Source: Gautieria morchelliformis (Eukaryota > Basidiomycota > Agaricomycetes > Gomphales > Gomphaceae). From it: a DNA stretch of 64,000 bases. The notes beneath the pieces were generated by a model. That model had not been told where the DNA came from and searched no databases. It worked only from the letters and a program-made list of their open reading frames with translations. This document shows, in pieces, positions 53,348-64,000 of the stretch (its first letter is position 1; the number at the start of each line of letters is the position of its first letter). The stretch is from assembly GCA_015179125.1 (NCBI GenBank), contig WHVA01000140.1:124001-188000 (forward strand), given 5' to 3'. The translations under genes and the position numbers were made by a program.

Positions 53348-54556
53348 TTATCTTTGGGGTTCTGGACCCTTGACATCATAAGTAGAAGCCCTGCCTGCTG
53401 TCCAGTCGAAGAGAGTTTGCCTGGAAGGTTCTGTGAAGTTCTGAAATCTCTGGAAGGGGAGGGACATATATGTGGCTGCTGAGATACACTGAGGTTCCTC
53501 TGGGTTCTGCCGGTGAAATTCTTTCACGAGTCGCTTTGCCCCAGAGACATCTTTCGCTGGTAGCCAGAGATTGTCGGCAGCTCCATAGCCCTTCCAGCGC
53601 ATGAGATACTCCAACCTTCCACGGAACATCCTGCTGTCTAGAATCCTTTCAACTTCATATTCTTCGGCTCCATCCCGTATGACAGGGGGGGGGGGGGGTG
53701 GAGGGGCATGACGTTCAAGGATTGGGTCATCTTCATATAGCCGAAGCAGGACGACAGAGAACACTGGATGTGTGCGACCAAAGGATGTAGGAAGATTTAG
53801 ACCATAGGCATTTCGTGAGACCACCTTATTAACAGTGTAGGGGCCTAGCCACTTGTTGTCTAGCTTCTTCATTGGGCGAGTGGTTGTGATGTTTTGTGCA
53901 TTGAGCCAGACCTTGTCACCAAGCTTATAAACTGGGGCTGCTTTATGGTGCACGTCATAGAAGCGTGCCATGTCCTCTGCTGCCTTGGACAGGGCCGAAC
54001 GAGCTTCTCTTGTGGCCGCTTCCATCCGTGTTGTGAACTCATCCAGGGCCTCGAGTCGAGTTTCCCAGACTGGTTCCAGTCCCAGCCTTGGATGTTGGCC
54101 ACTGTCCAACATGAAGGGTGTAGTCTGGGTTGAGGCATGGATTCGGTTGTTATAGGCAAACTCGGCCAAGGATATCCATTCAAACCAATCATCCTGACGC
54201 TGGTTGACGAATAGTCGAAGGTATTGCTCAATCTCCTGATTAACCCTTTCAGTCTGTCCATCAGTTTGGGGGTGATAAGCAGTAGATGCAGCGACTTTGA
54301 CACCAAGAAGTTTGTTCAGTTCACGCATGAACTGGGAGATGAACTGTGTGCCTCGATCACTGATGATTTCTTCAAGGAGCCCATGAAGTTTCCAAACATG
54401 ATCACGGAAGAGTCGGGCAACTCCCACCGAAGTTACATCTGAAGTGGTGGGAATGACATGTGCACGCTTTGAGAGGCGATCAACGACAACAAGGAGAGCA
54501 TCATAGCCATGACTGGTAGGCAGTTCTACGATCAAGTGGTTTTTGTCCGGTTGCAC
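53348..54556 (-). mobile_element. Gy3 integrase core and chromodomain
   Basis: Integrase core: VELPTSHGYDALLVVVDRLS, SDRGTQFISQFMRELN, AYHPQTDGQTERVNQEIEQY; C-terminal module DKVWLNAQNITTTRPMKKLD; chromodomain YEVERILDSRMFRGR then LMRWKGYGAADNLWLP. Confidence 0.9.
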
Positions 54557-56454
54557 AGGTCACAGGCCTTCACGTATTTTGCAATGTAACGTCCCATCCC
54601 AGGCCACCAGTAACTCCGAGCAACTAGTTCAGTGGTTCTCCAACGACCAGGGTGACCGGTGAGAGGCATGTCATGGTGCGCTTTCACTATGTCAGGTCGT
54701 AGTTTTGCATCAAGCGGCACGTACACTTTGTTGTGATAGAGGACAAGCCCATCCTGTTCAGACCACTCTTCTCCTCGTAAATTTCCAGAGGAGCCCAGTT
54801 CTTTGAGAGCCTTGACAACCTTTTCATCCTGGTCTACACAGTTCCTTACTCGATTGAGGAAAGCATCACCTTCACCTGGGACTAACTGCGCACCAGCCTC
54901 TGGAGGATTCGCCTTGATGTGGAACAAGTCAGGGGTAAGTAAGACTTGATTTTGGTTGTCTTCCGCCCCCCGCTTATGATCCACGCGTCGTGAGAGTGCA
55001 TCAGGCTTGGCTGAATGACGACCAGGACGATGGATCAGCTCAAAATCAAAGCGAGAGAGGTAGAGTGACCAGCGTGCTTGACGACAGTTCAGGTTTTGTG
55101 CAGTGCGGAAGTAGGTGAGATTCTGATGGTCATTGAGAATCTCAATCTTGTGCTTTGTTCCCTCTAAGATGTGGCCCCATTCCTCTAATCCCCGAATCAC
55201 AGAAAGAAGCTCCTTGTCATGGATGGCATAGTTGCGTTCAGCATCATTGAGGCTTTTGGAGACAAACCCCACAGGCCGCCATTTGCCATCATCACATAGC
55301 TGGGACAGTACTGCTCCTGTGGCATAGGCTGAGGCATCTGTTTCAAGACGGAAATGTTTGTCTTGATCAGGGAGGACAAGGATCGGTGTTGAGGTGATGA
55401 GGAGTTTGAGCTTGTCGAAGGACATTTGCTCTGGGCCATTTGGATCCCAAGACCATTGGGCATCCTGTTTTGTCAACTGGTTGAGGGGCTTTGCAATGTG
55501 TGAGAAGTCTTCCACAAATCTACAGTAGAAGTTGATGAAACCAAGGAATGATTTGACTTCAGTGACGTTACGTGGTATTGGCCAGTCCCGCACCCCTGCA
55601 ACCTTGACTGGGTCCATGGCAACCTGTCCTTGAGAGAGGATGAGGCCGAGATACTCCACCTCTAGTTGCTCAAATAGGCATTTTTCAGGTTTGAGGTACA
55701 GGTTGTTGTCCCGGAGGATTTCAAGGACACGTCGTACAATCCTACGATGTTCTTCAAGCGACTCTGTGAAGATGAGAATGTCGTCCATGAACACCACCAC
55801 AACCCCTTCATCGATGAGACTCTTGAAGATGTCATTCATCATCGTCTAGAAGGTTGCTGGGCTGTTCGTGAGTCCAAAGAACATGACTAGAGGTTCATAC
55901 AGGCCCCTATTTGTCCGAAAGGCTGCCTTCCACTCATCTCCCTCTTTTATGCGTACATTATTATATCCCCAGCGAATGTCAAGCTTTGTGAAGTATTTAG
56001 CCCTTCCAGCAGCAATCTTATTCATGATGTCTGGAACAAGGGGCAAAGGATAGGCATTCTTGATTGTTATATCATTGAGCTTCCGGTAGTCTTGCACAAA
56101 TCTAAGACTGCCGTCCTTTTTCTTCACAAAGAAGACTGGAGATGCCATAGGTGACTTGGAAGGACGGATACGATGGCTCTTCAGGTTCTCCTCAAGGAAG
56201 TTATCCAGTTCCCTTTGCTCAACCGGTGACATTGGGTAAACCTTTGTGCTGAAGGGTTGTGCACCTGGAGTGAGCTCAATTGCATGGTCCCAGGGCTTTT
56301 GAGGAGGCAGTTGGTCAAATGACTCCTTAGAAAACACATCCTTGAACTCCTGGTATGGTTTGGGGACAAGGTCCTCGAAGGATCTGACTGGTGCAGACTT
56401 GCTGTGCTGCTGCTCAAGCCCTTGCGCCCTCAGTACCTCACAGTGTCCCTCCAT
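54532..56454 (-). mobile_element. Gy3 reverse transcriptase, RNase H, integrase zinc finger
   Basis: Reverse transcriptase: [40 protein letters not shown], catalytic VVFMDDILIFTE. RNase H: LETDASAYATGAVLSQLCDD, NYAIHDKELLSVIRGLEEW. Integrase zinc finger: HHDMPLTGHPGRWRTTEL then CDLCNRTKTT. Confidence 0.9.
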
Positions 56455-58159
56455 CTACTCGCTCTATCAAAGCAGCGGAACCGGAGAAGTTCAATGGAGA
56501 CCGTGCAGAGACTGAAGGGTTTATCAGGTCTATCAGATTGTCCATCGCTGTCCAGCCGGCATCCTTCCCAGATGAGCGCACAAAGATCCTATATGCTCTT
56601 TCCTTCATGACAGGAGGCTCTGCGGAGATATGGGCACACAACGAGACACAGGCTGTCATTGATGGCACCTCCTCTATATCCACTCTGGAGGGGTTAATTA
56701 AACGTGTGGAGGAGGCCTTTGGTGACCCAGATCGTGCCAGAACGGCTCGCACTAAACTGCATGACCTTAGGATGGCGTCAGGAATGTCGGCAGATGAATA
56801 CACGGCTCAATTTGAGATCCTGGCAGGCAGGACAGGCTTTAATGATGAGGCACTCGAGGATGCCTATGCTCGTGGCCTTCCAGCAGGTATCCTTGATAAG
56901 ATCCACGCCCAGCCCTTTCTTCCATCCAACCTCAAAGCCTGGAATGAAGCAGCCTGTCAGATTGACCGCAATCATCGCCGTCTGTTAGAGGTCAGGAAGG
57001 CACAGACACCTCATGTCCCTAATCGCCCTCCTCCTGCCCGTCCACTCCACACTCCTGCTACGGCTCCTGTTGTCACAGCACCACCCAGTAATGTGACGCC
57101 TATGGACATTGACTCATCCCACCGCCGCACCGAAACACGGACCTGCTACAACTGTAAGAGACCTGGTCACATTTCACCAGACTGTCCTGAACCTCGCAAG
57201 CCACGAATCCGCGCAAACCTCACAGAGGCAGACATTGCAGCAATTGTCTCTAAATATGTGGCAGCGGCGATAGAGGAACGCAAACAGAAGGTGGAAGCCC
57301 CTGTCCAAGATGAAGGAAAGGGTTTTTAGGCCAGTCAGCGGTGAAAGACATGCCCCGCTCGACGAATCGGTTTTCAGTTCTCGAAACATGTACAATAGGG
57401 ATCACAGGCGATATGATGCATCCTTCTCCTATCCCTGATCGAACTGAAACCAAACCAGCCATGCCAAAAACCCAACCCATCGCTCCAGTTGCTAATGCAA
57501 ACCTTCCAGTCCCTCTATATGTCCGTACTGCTGACCTCCGCCGATGCACCAAAGTACCTCTCAAGGTCCACTCCGTTGACACAGGGCATCCACTTGCAAT
57601 TGACTCCCTCCTTGACAGTGGTGCTACAGGGATGTTCATCGATGTGGAGTTTGTAAGGGAACACAGACTTCGGACCCGTCCCCTACCCCATGCCATCCCC
57701 GTCTACAATATTGATGGTACCCCAAATGAGGCTGGCTCAATCAAGGAAGAAGTTGACCTCATTTGCACCTTTGGGGATCATACGGAACGTGCCACATTCT
57801 CCATCACGAGCCTTGGACGACTTGCCATCATTCTTGGTCACACATGGCTTGTTGAACACAACCCAGAAGTTGACTGGCGTATAGGAGATGTGAAGATGAC
57901 ACGCTGTCCCAAGTCATGTGGGGGCAGACCTGTTGTCAGAGGGCCCACAGTCGAAACTGTTCCAGAAGAGAGTGTAGATCAAGAGGAGGTTCCCATACAG
58001 CACACCCGCTCCCTACTTGAGGAAGGAGACAGGACCTTTGTCATCTTTGTGAATGAGAGTCCTGAAATGATTGGCGCAGGCTGGACTGTCTCCCAACAGC
58101 TTGCTGAACGGGCACAGCAGCGTTGGCGGCAGCATTCGCTAAGTGGTTGTGAATGTTAA
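56391..58159 (+). mobile_element. Gy3 gag and protease part (plus strand)
   Basis: gag (about 56391-57329) with TGGSAEIWAHNETQ and the CCHC knuckle CYNCKRPGHISPDCP; retropepsin (57341-58159) with DSLLDSGATGMFIDVEFV and LAIILGHTWLVEHNPEVDW. It reads on the plus strand, opposite to the pol part and the LTRs of the same element. Confidence 0.88.
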
Positions 58160-58355
58160 CAATCTGACTGTGCAGTTCCTGATTCTGCAGTTGAAGTTGC
58201 TGCAGCTGCTGTGCTTGGCTGGAAAGGAGGCCTCGAAGAAATGGCCCATGGTCACCCAGGGAGTCCCAGTATGCGTCTGGGAGTTGGTCTGCCATAGGCT
58301 GAGATGAAGGCTGGTTAAGAAAAGTGTGTGGGGTCGTCCTATGAGCTTGATCTTC

Positions 58356-58730
58356 TGTGAGGGCAACACTAATGACGAAGCCACAACCAAAGATACTCAA
58401 GGAGATAAGAGCTGATACTAGGACAATGACCAACTGTGTAGTGGGTATCCTCAGTTTATAACTCTACCAACGATAGATACATGGGGACTTGCCTGTGTAG
58501 TGGGTATCCTCAGAGATCAAGCTGAGGAAACACCACCACACGGGCTACAGTCTTATAGCGCTGGCAAGGCTTACATAATAGGGGAGACGGAAACTTGTAG
58601 AAGGTTACGGAAGGTGACGGAATGTGACATGTGACAGAATGTGACGGAATGTTATGGAAACTGACGGAAGGTAACGGAAACTCATGGAAGGAAATAGAAA
58701 CTTGTGGAAGGAAATGCGTGAACCCTGACA
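58356..58730 (-). repeat. Gy3 5' LTR
   Basis: 375 bp with the same ends as its partner, longer by one short repeat unit. The start of gag (58041-58300, minus, Gln-rich N-terminus) follows. Confidence 0.92.
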
Positions 58731-59072
58731 GTGGCCGACCTGTCTGGCCGGCTGCTGGAAGGCCTGAGGGTGCTGGAGGTGCTGTGGCGCGTGGATGCGT
58801 CCCAGAGGGACGCCATCGCGTTCGTCCATGGCCCTGCAGAGGCTTTGCCAACGCTCCTCGCTGGCCTCTGCCCAGAACCACGCCTCGCTGGGCGTCATCT
58901 CGCACGCCTTCACCCAGCGAGTGAGCCGTCCCTTCCTCCTCTCCATCATCGAGTCCAACTCGGACTCGGAATATTCCCACGATGAAAACATTGCGGCGAC
59001 AGTGTTCTCAACGGCGAACCGCCGTCTGCACTGCCGTCTTTTTTTAAAAGACTGCAGAAGGTTCAAGAGTGG
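58731..59072 (-). mobile_element. H3 5' internal part
   Basis: The minus strand is open from 59066 (RRQCRRRFAVENTVAAMFSS, then WVKACEMTPSEAWFWAEASE), probably the beginning of an H3 gag-like frame. It also holds perfect hairpins such as GCGTCCC/GGGACGC (about 58796-58812). Confidence 0.5.
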
Positions 59073-59246
59073 CTTGATACCTGTTTATCACAAGGGCACA
59101 CTGAATTCAACCAGTTTGTGGTAATTCAGATGCTACGTAGTGATGGTGACAGGTAAATATTAAGCTGGGGAACCGCCGGCGGTTCCCACACACTACTATA
59201 CAGTGGGGTCTTGTGGACCCCCCCCCTCTGAATCCACTTCTTTACA
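59073..59246 (-). repeat. H3 5' LTR
   Basis: The right part is almost identical to 50178-50257, including the 20-bp palindrome (59168-59187); the left part is clearly diverged, so the left edge is approximate. Confidence 0.7.
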
Positions 59247-59251
59247 CAAAG

Positions 59252-59619
59252 CCAACGTGAGCGCCTGCCTGTGGATTATGAACCTGTCCAAACTGACATT
59301 TGTAATGGACCTCACCAGCAATGTACATTATAAAACATGGAAGATTGGTGTGACTTGAGAGTATTCGTTTGTTGAAGGCTCTGTAGTAGCAGCCTGCTTG
59401 AAAAAGAGGATCAGATGGGGATGACCCAAGCTCGGACTTGACTTCTAAGATTGCAAGACAGAAGTGTTTGCAACGGTTGTCTCCATCTGTTTTGAATAAA
59501 TAAATCATGGAAGGATTGAACTGAACGCCATATGATGCAAAGAGCATCCCTCGGGCCTCACGTGCCCTGTCGCCCTCCGTCGGATAGAATTCCGACATCT
59601 TGGATGAAAATTGCATCAC
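59252..59619 (-). pseudogene. fungal kinase-like protein, 5' part
   Basis: Minus-strand frame ending at H3. It contains FYPTEGDRAREARGMLFASY, AILEVKSELGSSPSDPLFQA and CYYRAFNKRI, matching the N-terminal region seen in this Agaricomycete kinase-like family (an E-x-K-E-x-G-x2-S-x-DP-x2-Q block precedes the kinase domain). The frame is open a little further up, to about 59655 (IPTKEDHEF), so more upstream exons are expected but not found. It continues at 50060 on the other side of H3. Confidence 0.65.
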
Positions 59620-59659
59620 AAATTCATGGTCCTCCTTTGTGGGTATGTGTCATGACCGG

Positions 59660-60625
59660 TTTATTTCTCCTACCGCGCTACCTCCATGTTCCCCCTCGTC
59701 ACTCCCTAGCATCTTCGTCAGAGTTCGCCGCACCTACCGACCACTCCTCCTCTACGTCTACTCTACTCGCTGTTCGCCCCATCCTCCGAACCGCTATTCA
59801 CTACTTGCGCATTTCGCCAGCAGGCACGCCATCAAATATGATCGATACCAATCACCCGGCATGATGGTCCATCATTAGCCCCATCACCTTCTTAATCCAA
59901 CCCCATTGGGTGTTCATATGGCCAATGCATGTTCGCAGGGCATCCCTTCCATAGGTCGTACGGGATCAACCCAGTAGACCAAGAGTCCGTGCAGGGTAGC
60001 ATGTATGCGGGTCCCAAGACATGGTTTTGTCCATAAGTGCCTTCGCCCCCTTTTACTCTCCGTCGTTTCATGTTCGCATTCTTCCCTCACTCTATTGTAT
60101 GTTTATTCCATCTCCTTAGTATCATGACTGCGCACCCCTATCCAACCCTGACTCGTGACGGCCTCTTTCCTATTCGCTGATACCGTACGAGTATTTGATA
60201 TAAGTAGTTTACATTCGCATGTATATTCCCCAGTTCAATTATCATACGTCGTCCATCTTGTGCAAACTTGACCTCACTGTGATCATCGTCTTAAGCCTTC
60301 TCTTGGAGACTTCTATCTTTGACCAGCAGAGGACTTAGGCATCACTGGTGAGTTCTCATACTTCATCTTCGTTACCTTAGCCTTCGAACCATTTTCTGTG
60401 CTGTGGGCGAAGGGATTGTCGAGACTTAGACAGCCCTTCCGTGACACCTTGCATGTCACATCGTCAAGAGCCACGGGCTATTTCGCTACGACTGTAGATA
60501 GGGCGAGCCCCGTTTAGGCAAAACCCTCTTACCTTGTGAACATTCATTGGTTCACCTATTCGCTGAACGGCATACTTATTCGCACAAGTTAATCGGGCAT
60601 TCGCTGTGTTCACTAATACACGATA
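59660..60625. other. intergenic, pyrimidine-rich
   Basis: No gene is seen. Composition is C/T-rich on the plus strand. It may include the promoter and first exons of the interrupted kinase-like gene, which I could not resolve. Confidence 0.35.
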
Positions 60626-60922
60626 TTAACGCTTGAAAACCCATCTTGACAGTATGTCGCTCTCACAACGATCCTGGAACCGCCCAAATACGGGATGGTA
60701 CAAGGTGACGGGCATCACCGCTGCGGCAGAAGGCGGACGATCAAAATAGAATAGCGGGGGATCTCGTCGCTGAGCAGAAGCAAAGGCCTTTGGGATCACA
60801 CCTTGCAAGGGAGCACTGACTGGATGCATATTCAGATGGTCCTCGCAGCGGTTCATCAGTGAATCCCAACGAGTTATATCTGCGTTCGCTAGAATGCAGT
60901 TACATGTCTGTGTCCACCTGCA
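60626..60922 (-). CDS. unidentified exon-like ORF
   Basis: Minus-strand frame from a CTCTCTCAG acceptor (60923-60931) to TAA, 98 residues: WTQTCNCILANADITRWDSL then MNRCEDHLNMHPVSAPLQGV and a hydrophobic/Pro-rich end (PPSAAAVMPVTLYHPVFGRF). It could be the last exon of the gene at 61021-61371 or of another gene. No family is recognised. Confidence 0.3.
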   Translation of the reverse strand, partial: CRWTQTCNCILANADITRWDSLMNRCEDHLNMHPVSAPLQGVIPKAFASAQRRDPPLFYFDRPPSAAAVMPVTLYHPVFGRFQDRCESDILSRWVFKR

Positions 60923-60960
60923 CTGAGAGAGACAACATACATGGAATTAAACCGCAAACA

Positions 60961-61371
60961 TTAATAAGTACTTGGCTCAACCAGACTTCTCAACATAAGA
61001 CAAAAGACATACAGAAATACTCTGGAAGCCAAGTCAGCACAACCAAAGCATGATTCACACATAAAGTGACAACCTAACACAGGCTGAAACTTATCAGTTG
61101 AGAGAGCCTCACAGATGAGTTCGAGGCCCTTCGCATCGATCTTTTTGAACCTTGCAGAGTCTTTGCCAGCACACTTGGCGATCAGGGGTATTAGCATGCT
61201 TGCCTCAGTTGCAGTGATAGGACTAAGCGGCTTAAAGGAAGAATAGAGAACATGCTGAGTAACTTGGTCATCGAGCGACAGTTCTTGAATCGCTTGCATT
61301 GGGGCGAAATTGAAGACAGTTGTCAGACGGTTGTCGGAGTTGAAAAGAGTTGAAAAGAGTGCGATTACCAA
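60961..61371 (-). pseudogene. fragment of an unidentified host gene
   Basis: Minus-strand coding-like stretch (QAIQELSLDDQVTQHVLYSS, then ARFKKIDAKGLELICEALST). Two endings are possible: splicing at 61021 (GTATTT) to the exon at 60922, or an intron GTGTTAG...CTTCCAG (about 61023-61079) with a CTGAC branch site, leading to SISVCLLSYVEKSG and a stop. The 5' side stops at a dispersed repeat (61386), so it is probably truncated. Confidence 0.35.
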
Positions 61372-61385
61372 TCGCGTTCTTTATG

Positions 61386-61552
61386 AGTCGTGTGCGCGCA
61401 CTCGTACCTCGCTTATGCTCCGATGTAGCTAATTAAACAGCTCGTCATACGTGTTCGACTTGACCAGCGGAATAAAAAGGTTTTACTCAGCACTCGAAGA
61501 GGCCAGAGCCATAGAACGATGCAGGAGGGATTGATTCCATGAAACGCGAAAC
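61386..61552. repeat. dispersed 170-bp repeat, copy 2
   Basis: About 93% identical to 20722-20889. It is followed directly by the Co3 LTR region. Confidence 0.65.
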
Positions 61553-62117
61553 TAATATAAATCAGAGTAAGGGGTTGGAGTCGAGTGAACAATAGTGTGA
61601 TAGAGATCTTTAAGCAGTGTTCTGGTGAAGAGTAAAGCAGTGTTCTAGAGTTCTAGAATTAAGCAGTGTTCTTAGAGTAAGAGTTGAGGAGGAAACAATA
61701 ATGATCCAAAGATGCTTATAACTCGAAGCTCTAGGGAAAAAGATTGTTAAGTAGCTGATTTATTTGCATCTAGAGTCCAAGTATTTAAACAATACACAAT
61801 AGGAGTAGATAGTCATGTGAAAAATAATGGGGCTAGGAGTTAGGGTCAAGATGATGTCAAGTATGATGCTATGACCCATAAATGGCTAATTCCTGGACAG
61901 GTGATGTCAAATATGATGTCAGGCATATAGGACAAGGACTCGACTCGATAATATGTGGGAAATGATACACATATGTGTGCCTCGACTCAACTCAACTCGG
62001 AATAATTCTCGGCTTGGAATGGTTCTTGGAATGACAAGAAATATGGTGAAAGGTGAGAATGATTGATAACAAAATAGATTGTCCTGACTGAAATATTTTC
62101 TTCCTCCTCAAATAACA
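61553..62117 (-). repeat. Co3 3' LTR (left edge approximate)
   Basis: The right edge is fixed by the purine tract; on the minus strand the LTR starts TGTTATTTGAGG. It contains three close copies of aagcagtgttct (about 61612-61670). The left edge is taken where the dispersed repeat ends. Confidence 0.5.
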
Positions 62118-64000
62118 CTCCCCCTCAAACTCGACGTATTCCTAGAAATTCTAGGATATGGAGATGTTTGCGTGGAGATAATGGCTTTGTGAGAATGTCC
62201 GCAGGATTGTCCATCACAGAAATATAATGTAGTTTGATGTTCCCATTGGTGATCTGTTCCTTTGTGTAATGGAAGTGAACATCAATATGTTTTGTGCGAC
62301 TGTTATTGATGTTGTCTTAGGAAAATGCGATGGAGGATTGGTTGTCGGTAAATATGGTGATGGGAGCAAGGTTATGCTGAAAATCTTTTCCCATTCTTAT
62401 AATCCATATTCCTTCTGCTGATGCAAAGGATCCTGCAACCAGTTCTGATCCCATTGATGATCGGCTCACAAGATTTTGTATCTTTGATGCCCAAGAGATA
62501 GGGCCACCATTGAACATAAAAACCCATCCTGTGATAGACTTCCTATCATCCTTGTCTCCTGTGAAGTCTGTGTCTGTGAATCCCGCAAGCCCATGAGCAT
62601 ATCCCTTTGTGCCATCACCATGACTTGAGAATGTGATACCAAATTCTTTTGTGTTGATTAAGTAGCGTAGAATTCGTTTGGCAGCTTCCCAGTGAGTGAT
62701 GTTGGGTTTGGATGCAAATTGTGCACATTTTTTGACTGCATAGGATATGTCTGGTCAAGTGGCCACTGTGCAGTAGTTGAGACTTCCAGTCAATGATGAA
62801 TAGGATATATCCATCATATCATTTGGATTGGTGGAGATTCTGAATTAGATGTTTGGGTCCATAGGTGAGCTCACTGCACGTCCAGCTGTAATATCGAATC
62901 GTTTTGAAATAGAGTTGATAAAGGATGGTTGGGAAATATGGATGGTACCCAGTTCTTGATTCCTGATGATTCGAATTCCAAAAAGCTGGCTTGGTTCACC
63001 TAGATCTTGGATGTCAAAGCTCCCTCTCACATCTCTAATCATTCTCTCCATTGTTTCCTTGGAATTCGCAGCCATTAATCCATCATCCACATACCAGCCC
63101 ACTACAGCCACTTCTCCTTTGTCTCCAAACCTGAAAAACATTGTTTGATCTGCTTCCCCTGCTTTGAACCCCATTTTCTCTAATTCCTTCCTCAAAGTAT
63201 TGTGCCACACTCATCCTAATTGCTTCAATCCATATATCCCTTTGTTTAACTTGCAGACAAGATGTTCCTCTCCTGGCTTGATAAAACCCTCTGGTTGGCG
63301 CATATATACAGTATCCTCAAGTTTGCCATTGAGATATGCGCCCTTTGCATCCACATGGCACAGTTCAAGGTTGTACTTGCAAGCTAATGCAAGAATGAGT
63401 CAAATTGAGGCTAATCTGATAGTGGGGGAGTATGTTTCTTGATAATTGATGCCTGGAACTTGTGAAAAACCTTGTGCCACTAGTCTTGATTTGAAATTGT
63501 TTATGTCACCTATGTTGTCCCATTTAATTCTGAAAACCCAACGGCACCCTATAACATTTGTATTTGGAGGACATTCAACCAGGGTCCAGGTGTAATAACC
63601 TGTGAGTGTGTCATATTCCACCTCGCATGATTTCTTCCATTGTGGCGCATCTTCTGAGCTCATAGCCTCCTTGTAGCTGCTCGGTTCATCCTCTGCAAGA
63701 GTCACAAAGGCTGCCTCCACCTCCTCGAATTCTTGTCTCCCATGTGCCATCGCAATCATCTCTCTCATCAATGCTGCATGTCTCCTTCCTCTTCCATACT
63801 CCACATTTGATGGATCCATCCATGGACCTCTAGAGAAGTCTTTTGTTCAATTTCTTCTTCTTCTGCCTCTCTGTCTTCTTCCTCTGTCCTCAGACCCCTG
63901 CCTCCCCATGGGTCTTGTCCTGCTAGCCCCCCTCCTGGTGCGAAACATCTTGAAGCTGAATGACCCTCCTTTCCACAATTATTACAGTTGTAAAATGGTC
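61553..64000 (-). mobile_element. Co3, Ty1/Copia retrotransposon, 3' part
   Basis: The 3' LTR region (about 61553-62117, ending AATAACA) is followed by a purine tract (TTTGAGGGGGAG on the minus strand) and RNase H (62317-62517, SIGSELVAGSFASAEG-like, TIFTDNQSSIAF), reverse transcriptase (62845-63819: NVIGCRWVFRIKWDNIGD, RLVAQGFSQVPGINYQETYS, catalytic VVGWYVDDGLMAANS) and, at the window edge, a gag zinc knuckle (CNNCGKEGHSASRC, about 63945-63985). It is broken, with several breaks, and older than Co1; it continues beyond the window. Confidence 0.8.

Larger units (their letters stand above)
52269..58730 (-). mobile_element. Gy3, Ty3/Gypsy chromodomain retrotransposon with accessory ORF
   Basis: LTRs at 52269-52633 and 58356-58730 are about 98-99% identical and flanked by a perfect 5-bp duplication, gtggc (52264-52268 and 58731-58735): a young insertion into H3. 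Parts: accessory ORF (52687-53241), integrase and chromodomain (53348-54556), reverse transcriptase and RNase H (54532-56454), gag and protease (56391-58433). Much of the gag-protease part reads on the opposite strand from pol and LTRs, so this copy is rearranged and broken, with a handful of breaks in all. Same family as Gy2. Confidence 0.92.
50066..59246 (-). mobile_element. H3, hairpin-rich Gypsy-group element (non-autonomous) carrying Gy3
   Basis: LTRs at 50066-50257 and about 59073-59246 are flanked by a perfect 5-bp duplication, caaag (50061-50065 and 59247-59251). A purine tract (GAAGGGGAGGG on the minus strand) adjoins the left LTR, so the element reads leftwards. Its own internal sequence is 50258-52268 and 58731-59072; Gy3 sits in between. 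It has gag-related sequence only (50948-51130 matches H2 gag); no pol of its own is seen. The rest is stem-loops and a hairpin tandem array. Confidence 0.8.

Overview
The window looks like a stretch of a basidiomycete (Agaricomycetes-type) nuclear genome. Host genes carry many very short GT-AG introns (47-70 bp) with CTGAC/CTAAC-like branch sites, and about two thirds of the sequence is chromodomain-bearing Ty3/Gypsy and Ty1/Copia retroelements nested in one another. Nothing bacterial (operons, Shine-Dalgarno sites, CRISPR) is visible.

Host genes form one island at about 10.7-23 kb: a coiled-coil protein gene cut by a Gypsy element (10716-11694, -); NOP53, the 60S ribosome biogenesis factor (14450-16101, -, 5 exons, 480 aa); a monocarboxylate-transporter-like MFS gene (17684-19695, +, 13 exons, 456 aa); and cytosolic tyrosyl-tRNA synthetase (21218-22822, +, 7 exons, 423 aa). 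All exon joints of the last three keep frame. A fungal kinase-like gene has been split: its 3' part is at 49274-50060 and its 5' part at 59252-59619, with 9.2 kb of nested retroelements between. Relics of DNA transposons are a hAT tail (13.3 kb), a Tc1/mariner-type transposase (38.2-39.3 kb) and two long-arm foldback elements (48.3-49.1 kb).

Retroelements, named here for convenience: Gy1 (2602-8805), Gy2 (8806-10715) and Gy3 (52269-58730) are Gypsy elements sharing LTR ends and polypurine tract. GyA (27095 to about 30230) and the GyB fragment (36079 to about 37900) form a second Gypsy group. H1 (1860-2601), H2 (about 30290-35629) and H3 (50066-59246) form a third. Co1 (39711-44675), a Co1 solo LTR (36772-37260), Co2 (45858-46363) and Co3 (about 61553 to the window end) are Copia elements. 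Target-site duplications prove several insertions: H3 in the kinase gene (caaag), Gy3 in H3 (gtggc), Co1 (tctat) and the solo LTR (actta).

The most striking signal is in the H group. All three copies are packed with short perfect stem-loops (stems 6-12 bp, loops 1-12 nt), one every 30-60 bp, through coding and non-coding parts alike; H3 also carries a tandem array of about 150-bp units, each with up to three hairpins. Also notable: GyA and GyB carry a gene on the strand opposite to pol, encoding a paired-CxxC cysteine cluster plus coiled coil; a stem-loop is conserved beside their polypurine tracts; Gy3 has an accessory ORF with its own TATA box; and the Co1 gag start codon lies inside the primer binding site.
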